Of a DNA stretch of 64,000 nt, positions 62,131 to 64,000 are shown piece by piece. The notes below the pieces were generated by a model. That model was not told the origin of the DNA and did no database searches. It saw only the letters and a list, made by a program, of their open reading frames with translations. Numbering within the stretch: the stretch's first letter is position 1; each line of letters begins with the position of its first letter. The position numbers were made by a program, and so were the translations under genes. Origin of the DNA: Glomus cerebriforme (taxonomy: Eukaryota > Glomeromycota > Glomeromycetes > Glomerales > Glomeraceae); NCBI GenBank assembly GCA_003550305.1, contig QKYT01000349.1, positions 21,633 to 85,632 of the forward strand, read 5' to 3'.

Positions 62131-64000
62131 ATGCAAGAAGATAGCACTTATCCAACAAGTTGTTTTATTAAACTTTATGATAAAAAAAGAACTTANTATT
62201 ATAAAATCATAAAAGAGGGAACATATCCTCTTACCAATCAACTTCATTATACTAGAAATCCAAAACATCCAATTCCTCACAATTATATTGTTGAAACTCA
62301 ATATGGAAAAGCAAAACATACTGTAAAATGTTCAATTAATTATGTGGAAGGAAAGCCTTTATTGAAAGTCCACTTTGGAGCAAATTTTGCGAAAGAAGTA
62401 CATTCTTTAGAATCTTCAACAGAAGCCGCCTGCAAATACTATCAGGTATATCTGATGAATTTTTTTTATTATCAAATGTTAAATGTGAATACTAAAATAA
62501 ATAATTAGGANTTCAAAGAAGCTANTAAAGNAAAAATATCTGGCCCTTTACTTTTTGGTCTCAAGTTACTTAGTGTTGAACAAGTGCGTAAGTCAGTGTC
62601 ATTAAAAATTNAACCTTTTANTGAACTTAGTAANACTANAAGACGCCGAAAGATGCTATGCCTATCACAATGTATTTTGGATGCTGTTGAAGAAGAAAAA
62701 GAAAACATGTTCCATCCAACTGACCAAATAAAACTTAAGCAAGTAAAATTTGAATCTTATAATGATTTATATGATATTAATTTTGGNCAGTTAGATATAA
62801 TAGGAGAAATAAAAAGAATTGAAGCAGTAGTTAAATCTTTAGACAGAAATCATATTTCAAGAGAGGCATATCGATCTTTAGCGCGAATTGAACATAGTAT
62901 ACTATGTGAAGAGGCAGTATCAAATACATGACAAAGAATCAATGTAGAAATGAGAAAAAATATTCTATTGACTCTTGTTGATTTATTACAACCAACTATT
63001 TTTGAGCCAATTACAGAAGAGCCTCATATCACTGATAATGCAGTTATTACAAATATGCTAGAATTAATTGGTAAAGGAGGTCAACGGCGTATTACAGATA
63101 TTCTTAATTACATTGTGCNATTATATATAGAACAAGAAATCTTAACTCCTGAGACATCAACTTTATACATTAGAATTTCAGGTGATGGACGCAATGTTGG
63201 ANGTAAGGTTAAACATGTTATGGTGACAATGACATTATTAAATGATCTTAATGGTTTGCAAAAACCAGATAACAATTATACATTAGTCTTATATCCAGGA
63301 GCTGAATCATATGAATCTCTTAAAAATGCCTTAACTCCTTTAATTTCTGACTTGTNTATATTAAAAGAAAAAGGATTTGATCAAATAGGAGGTAATCACT
63401 GNCCAGTTGAACTATTTTTTAGTTTAGATTAGAAATTTCTGTCAATATGTTTAGGAATAAAAGCTGCTAATGTTCATTTCTGTCTATGATGTAATTGTAG
63501 TAAAGATGAAATTAACACTACAACAAAAACAATAAATAAGTCAATGGATGAGATTAAAGATAAATTATAATCAAATTGATGGTCATATTAAAGAATCACT
63601 ATTTTACATGATACCTTTATAAAACTGGGTATGTGATGAGTTACATATTTTTTTACGAATAACAGACAGATTATGGAAATTAATGCTCTCTGATCTTTGT
63701 CGTGAAATAACAAATGAAGAAATTTGGAAAGAAAAAATATTATTGGAAATGCAAAGACTTAAGATAACATTTCAATTTTGGCGTGAAAAAAATAGTAACA
63801 ATCTATCATACACTTNTCTTATGGNACCAGAAAAGTTAAAAATCCTAAGAGAATTTAATCTTATTGCTATTTTTCAGTCAACAGAAAGAGCTATACAAAT
63901 TCAAGAATTATGGAATCAATTTAATGAACTGTATCTCTTGATGCAAAACAAACAAACTACAGGTGAAATTTTTCGTTATAAGGCTCAAACTTGGCTAAAT
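62131..64000 (+). pseudogene. Decayed multi-copy ORF, possibly transposase-like, running off the right edge
   Basis: Starts ATG at 62131 with one plausible intron (62446-62508). Recognisable stretches are RISGDGRNVG, VKHVMVTMTLLNDLNGLQKP, YTLVLYPGAESYESLKNAL, KFLSICLGIKAANVHFC and DELHIFLRITDRLWKLM. I cannot name the family. The DG..., CxC and D(E)LH blocks, many-copy feel and location suggest a transposase-type protein of a mobile element, but this is inference. It is broken by TGA at 62929, TAG at 63430, TGA at 63487 and TAA at 63620, plus a frameshift near 63560. More than a dozen single ambiguous bases fall here. Confidence 0.6.

Noticed and set aside
1..64000. CRISPR array, prokaryotic operon, phage or rRNA cluster
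   Set aside because: No short regularly spaced direct repeats with unique spacers and no rRNA motifs; gene structure is eukaryotic with introns throughout.

Overview
The window looks like a fungal nuclear scaffold, very AT-rich and with an uneven landscape: compact islands of intron-dense housekeeping genes separated by long repeat-filled stretches. The gene set (VPS45, RET3, RFA2, TSC13, ERJ5, NSA1, RPF2, UTR4, mitochondrial ribosomal proteins, an SLS1-like protein) is fungal. The very low GC, ~60-100 nt introns, abundant DNA transposons and mucoromycotan-style F-box/JmjC and KDM3-type demethylases suggest an early-diverging fungus such as Rhizophagus (Glomeromycotina). The genus is an inference.

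Layout. 1-12 kb is a gene island: an F-box/JmjC/kinase-like gene (3' end at or beyond the left edge), ERJ5, QNG1, NSA1, IMG2 and VPS45. 11.7-12.06 kb carries the last two exons of a minus-strand coiled-coil gene whose other seven exons lie at 34.3-36.7 kb. Between them is a 22.3 kb block with a nested foldback/hAT element, three intact genes (RFA2, a gene with two PCNA-interaction motifs, an SLS1-like gene) and about 10 kb of repeats. 36.8-45.4 kb is a second island: RPF2, TSC13, RET3, MRP21, UTR4 and a KDM3-like demethylase. 45.5-64 kb is a repeat landscape with retroposon copies, a 3.8 kb TIR element with a tandem array, palindromic MITEs, a decayed Ty3/Gypsy integrase and a decayed multi-copy ORF running off the right edge.

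Exon joins were built by hand by requiring splice signals, reading phase and family homology to agree. For every complete gene the summed exon length is a multiple of three. Three introns in two genes need GC-AG rather than GT-AG borders. Several first exons are tiny (3, 7 and 14 nt), and neighbouring genes are often head to head with under 320 bp between start codons.

The most interesting signals are: (1) the coiled-coil gene split by a block holding three other genes; (2) three unrelated tandem arrays, each inside an element bounded by inverted repeats, whose units carry donor and acceptor-like splice signals on one strand, with branch-site-like motifs in two of them, so each looks like a string of micro-exons; (3) several mobile elements with clean target-site duplications; (4) a decayed ORF in which all four visible stop codons fit C:G to T:A transitions.
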